Below are positions 62,503 through 64,000 of a DNA stretch of 64,000 nt, piece after piece (the first letter of the stretch is position 1; the number at the start of each line of letters is the position of its first letter). The translations under genes and the position numbers were made by a program. Below the pieces are notes generated by a model. It was not told the DNA's origin. It worked only from the letters and a program-made list of their open reading frames with translations, and made no database searches. Where the stretch lies: NCBI RefSeq assembly GCF_001428805.1, contig NZ_LMIS01000001.1, forward strand, positions 3,107,075 through 3,171,074. Direction: 5' to 3'. The stretch is from Aeromicrobium sp. Root236. GTDB taxonomy: Bacteria > Actinomycetota > Actinomycetes > Propionibacteriales > Nocardioidaceae.

Positions 62503-63432
62503 GTGGATCCTTCAACACTTCGGCCAATAGGTCAGATGCGCGCGTCACTTGGCGAGGGGCCCTTTTGGGACTCGTCGACAGAAAACATCCATTGGATTGA
62601 CCTGGCCGAAGGCAGGATCCTGAGGACTGACCCTCTGACTGCTAAGACCAATGTGGTGTCAGTCGGCAAGCAGATCGGGGCGGTATGGCCGATGGAATCC
62701 GGCGACCGAGTGGTAGCCCACGAGACCGGCATCGGGGTGCTGCACGGCGAAGGCCCAGTCGTCGACATACCTCCAGTACTCGCATCCGACGAACGCTGCA
62801 ATGACGCCCGGCCAGATGCATGCGGTCGTCTGTGGTTCGGCACGACCGCCAAAGTCCCCACGCCGGGCCGCGGATGCCTCTACCGCCTGGACACCGATTG
62901 GTCGCTCACGAGGGTTCTCGACGGGCTGGGGCTGCCCAATGGGCTGGGGTGGTCACCAGATGGCTATGAGTTCTACCTGGTAGACAGCCTTGACAGGACC
63001 ATTCGGGCCTACTCTTTCGACCCCGAAGGGGGAGACCTCTCCAAGTGCCGAGTACTCGTGAGGTTCTCTGAGGAAGAGGGCTTGCCCGACGGTTGCGCGG
63101 TCGACCGCGCAGGGCATCTGTGGGTCGCGATGTGGGGTGGAGGAACAATTCTCGAACTCGATGCGGACGGGAAGATAGTGCAGCGGGTCAACCTTCCAGT
63201 GATGTACCCGACGTCCTGCGCAATCGGGGGACAGGATGGCGACACGATGTACATCACCTCGGCCCAGGTAACGTCGAATCCCTCGCCGCACGATCTTGAC
63301 GGGCGGTTGCTTTCCGTCGAAATGTCTTCTCCGGCTGGGAAGATAGTGACCCCGCGCTTCGGTGGTCGGCCACGACCGGTCGGCGATGGGATCGACCGAC
63401 GGAGGCCGAAGGGTTCGGCCCCTACTCGGTGA
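62503..63432 (+). CDS. SMP-30/gluconolactonase family lactonase
   Basis: The 309-residue six-bladed propeller protein probably opens an aldono-1,4- or 1,5-lactone. Family motifs are ASLGEGPFWD (metal Glu), ERCNDARPDACGRLWFGT, LGLPNGLGWSPDG with its metal Asn, and LPDGCAVDRAGHLWVAMWGG. The C-terminus (GGRPRPVGDGIDRRRPKG) is unusual and overlaps the convergent IclR gene by 11 bases. A lactonase complements the dehydratases and AKR in oxidative sugar catabolism. Confidence 0.9.
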   Translation: MDPSTLRPIGQMRASLGEGPFWDSSTENIHWIDLAEGRILRTDPLTAKTNVVSVGKQIGAVWPMESGDRVVAHETGIGVLHGEGPVVDIPPVLASDERCNDARPDACGRLWFGTTAKVPTPGRGCLYRLDTDWSLTRVLDGLGLPNGLGWSPDGYEFYLVDSLDRTIRAYSFDPEGGDLSKCRVLVRFSEEEGLPDGCAVDRAGHLWVAMWGGGTILELDADGKIVQRVNLPVMYPTSCAIGGQDGDTMYITSAQVTSNPSPHDLDGRLLSVEMSSPAGKIVTPRFGGRPRPVGDGIDRRRPKGSAPTR

Positions 63433-64000
63433 TTAGTTTCGCGGTCGCCATCAGCGCTTCGGCGACCGTCGGCACTTCGTCCATGCTGAAATGCGCGGCA
63501 GGCGCACTCATGCTGATAGCGGCTCCAGAATCCCCGGGCAATGCCACAGCCACACATCGGCCGCCGACTTCGTTTTCGCAGTCATCGATTGCGTAGCCCC
63601 GTAGCCGCGATTGCTGGACGTCGCTCTTCAGCACCGAGCGCTTGGTGATTGTTCGATCCGTCCGAGCCGTAAGGTCGATGTGCGCGATCAGTTGATCGGC
63701 CTGATCTTCGGGCATGGTTGCGAGGAGCGCTTTGCCCAGCGCTGTGCAGTGCAAGGGCTCTCGATCGCCTGGCCGGCTCGCGATTCGCATCGATGCGGCG
63801 CTCTCGACAATCGCCAAGTACACGACGCTGTCATTCTCCAAGAGTCCCAGGTTGGCCGTGTATCCGTACTGATCGCGAAGCTTCTCGAGGTGGTGCACGC
63901 TCCGCTCGGTGAGACTCTCTAGGTGACTGACCTGAAGAAGTTTCAAACCCCGCCCAAGCCTGTACAGAGTGCCGTCTGGTGACCTCTCCACATACCCTCG
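63422..64000 (-). CDS. IclR-family transcriptional regulator (5' end beyond window)
   Basis: The frame is open to the right edge; the sequence begins RGYVERSPDGTLYRLGRGL, the end of the IclR winged-helix domain, so the DNA-binding N-terminus lies outside. The C-terminal effector domain is complete: NLGLLENDSVVYLAIVES, REPLHCTALGKALLATM and CVAVALPGDSGAAISMS. It presumably controls the sugar-acid operon in response to one of its intermediates. A GTG at 63991 is within the gene, not the true start. Confidence 0.9.
   Translation of the reverse strand, partial: RGYVERSPDGTLYRLGRGLKLLQVSHLESLTERSVHHLEKLRDQYGYTANLGLLENDSVVYLAIVESAASMRIASRPGDREPLHCTALGKALLATMPEDQADQLIAHIDLTARTDRTITKRSVLKSDVQQSRLRGYAIDDCENEVGGRCVAVALPGDSGAAISMSAPAAHFSMDEVPTVAEALMATAKLITE

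Overview
The window is high-GC actinobacterial DNA (GTG starts, GTGA/ATGA stop-start couplings, very GC-rich third positions). Gene order in the core part matches blocks known from Actinobacteria: an XRE regulator, an HbhA-like protein and a DUF2516 protein; then mshA, a YbjN protein, gpmA, regX3/senX3 and phoU; then carD, ispF, cysS and rlmB. Together with three secreted FN3-endonuclease paralogues and several dispersed intergenic repeats, this suggests Nocardioidaceae (Aeromicrobium/Nocardioides-like). That placement is inference, not a database result.

Layout. 0-6 kb: cell-surface sugar genes (polyprenyl-phosphate sugar transferase, manA, manC) around a DEAD-box RNA helicase. 6-10.7 kb: three same-strand secreted endonuclease/exonuclease/phosphatase-fold proteins with fibronectin domains. 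10.8-17 kb: asparaginase, XRE/HbhA-like/DUF2516, a GbsR/MarR-regulated ABC exporter, AlkB. 17-18.3 kb: a PD-(D/E)XK-like gene bracketed by repeats. 18.3-37.7 kb: typA, a MarR-MFS efflux operon, mycothiol glycosyltransferase mshA, glycolysis gpmA, the phosphate-sensing senX3-regX3/phoU pair with PHO boxes between them, carD, ispF, a molybdopterin oxidoreductase, a secreted C39-like peptidase, cysS and rlmB.

37.8-43.6 kb is a sulfonate/organosulfur unit: a divergent flavin reductase, then a 24-codon leader peptide ending in ...ATCR, a TauD-type dioxygenase, SsuC, SsuB, SsuA and a DszA/NtaA-type monooxygenase, mostly translationally coupled. The leader resembles the putative cysteine-sensing leader peptides found before actinobacterial sulfur operons. 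A sugar-lactone oxidase, a PLP amino-acid deaminase/aldolase and a lipoprotein follow.

47.3 kb to the right edge looks acquired. A tRNA-Thr(TGT) is followed directly by a convergent tyrosine recombinase whose stop codon starts at the tRNA's last base, plus a small excisionase-like HTH gene. Base composition then drops visibly. The first part (48.9-53.7 kb) holds an RNA-biology or defence-like cassette: a HEPN-motif protein, a stand-alone cyclodeaminase (FTCD_C)-like protein, a GNAT-PIN-GNAT-PUA-like fusion coupled to an ASCH-domain protein, and a zinc-ribbon protein. I do not recognise this combination as a named system. The second part (54.1-64 kb) is a carbohydrate utilisation operon: a secreted beta-helix glycosidase-like protein with FN3 and LamG-like domains, two enolase-superfamily dehydratases, an aldo/keto reductase, an M81/MlrC-type metalloprotein, an SMP-30 lactonase and an IclR regulator cut by the window edge.

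Several repeat families recur in intergenic spaces and sometimes inside genes: GGTTGAGCTTGTCGAAACC, longer GGTGGTTGAG...CTCGAAACCACC elements, and two GCGGTGA...TCACCGC types.
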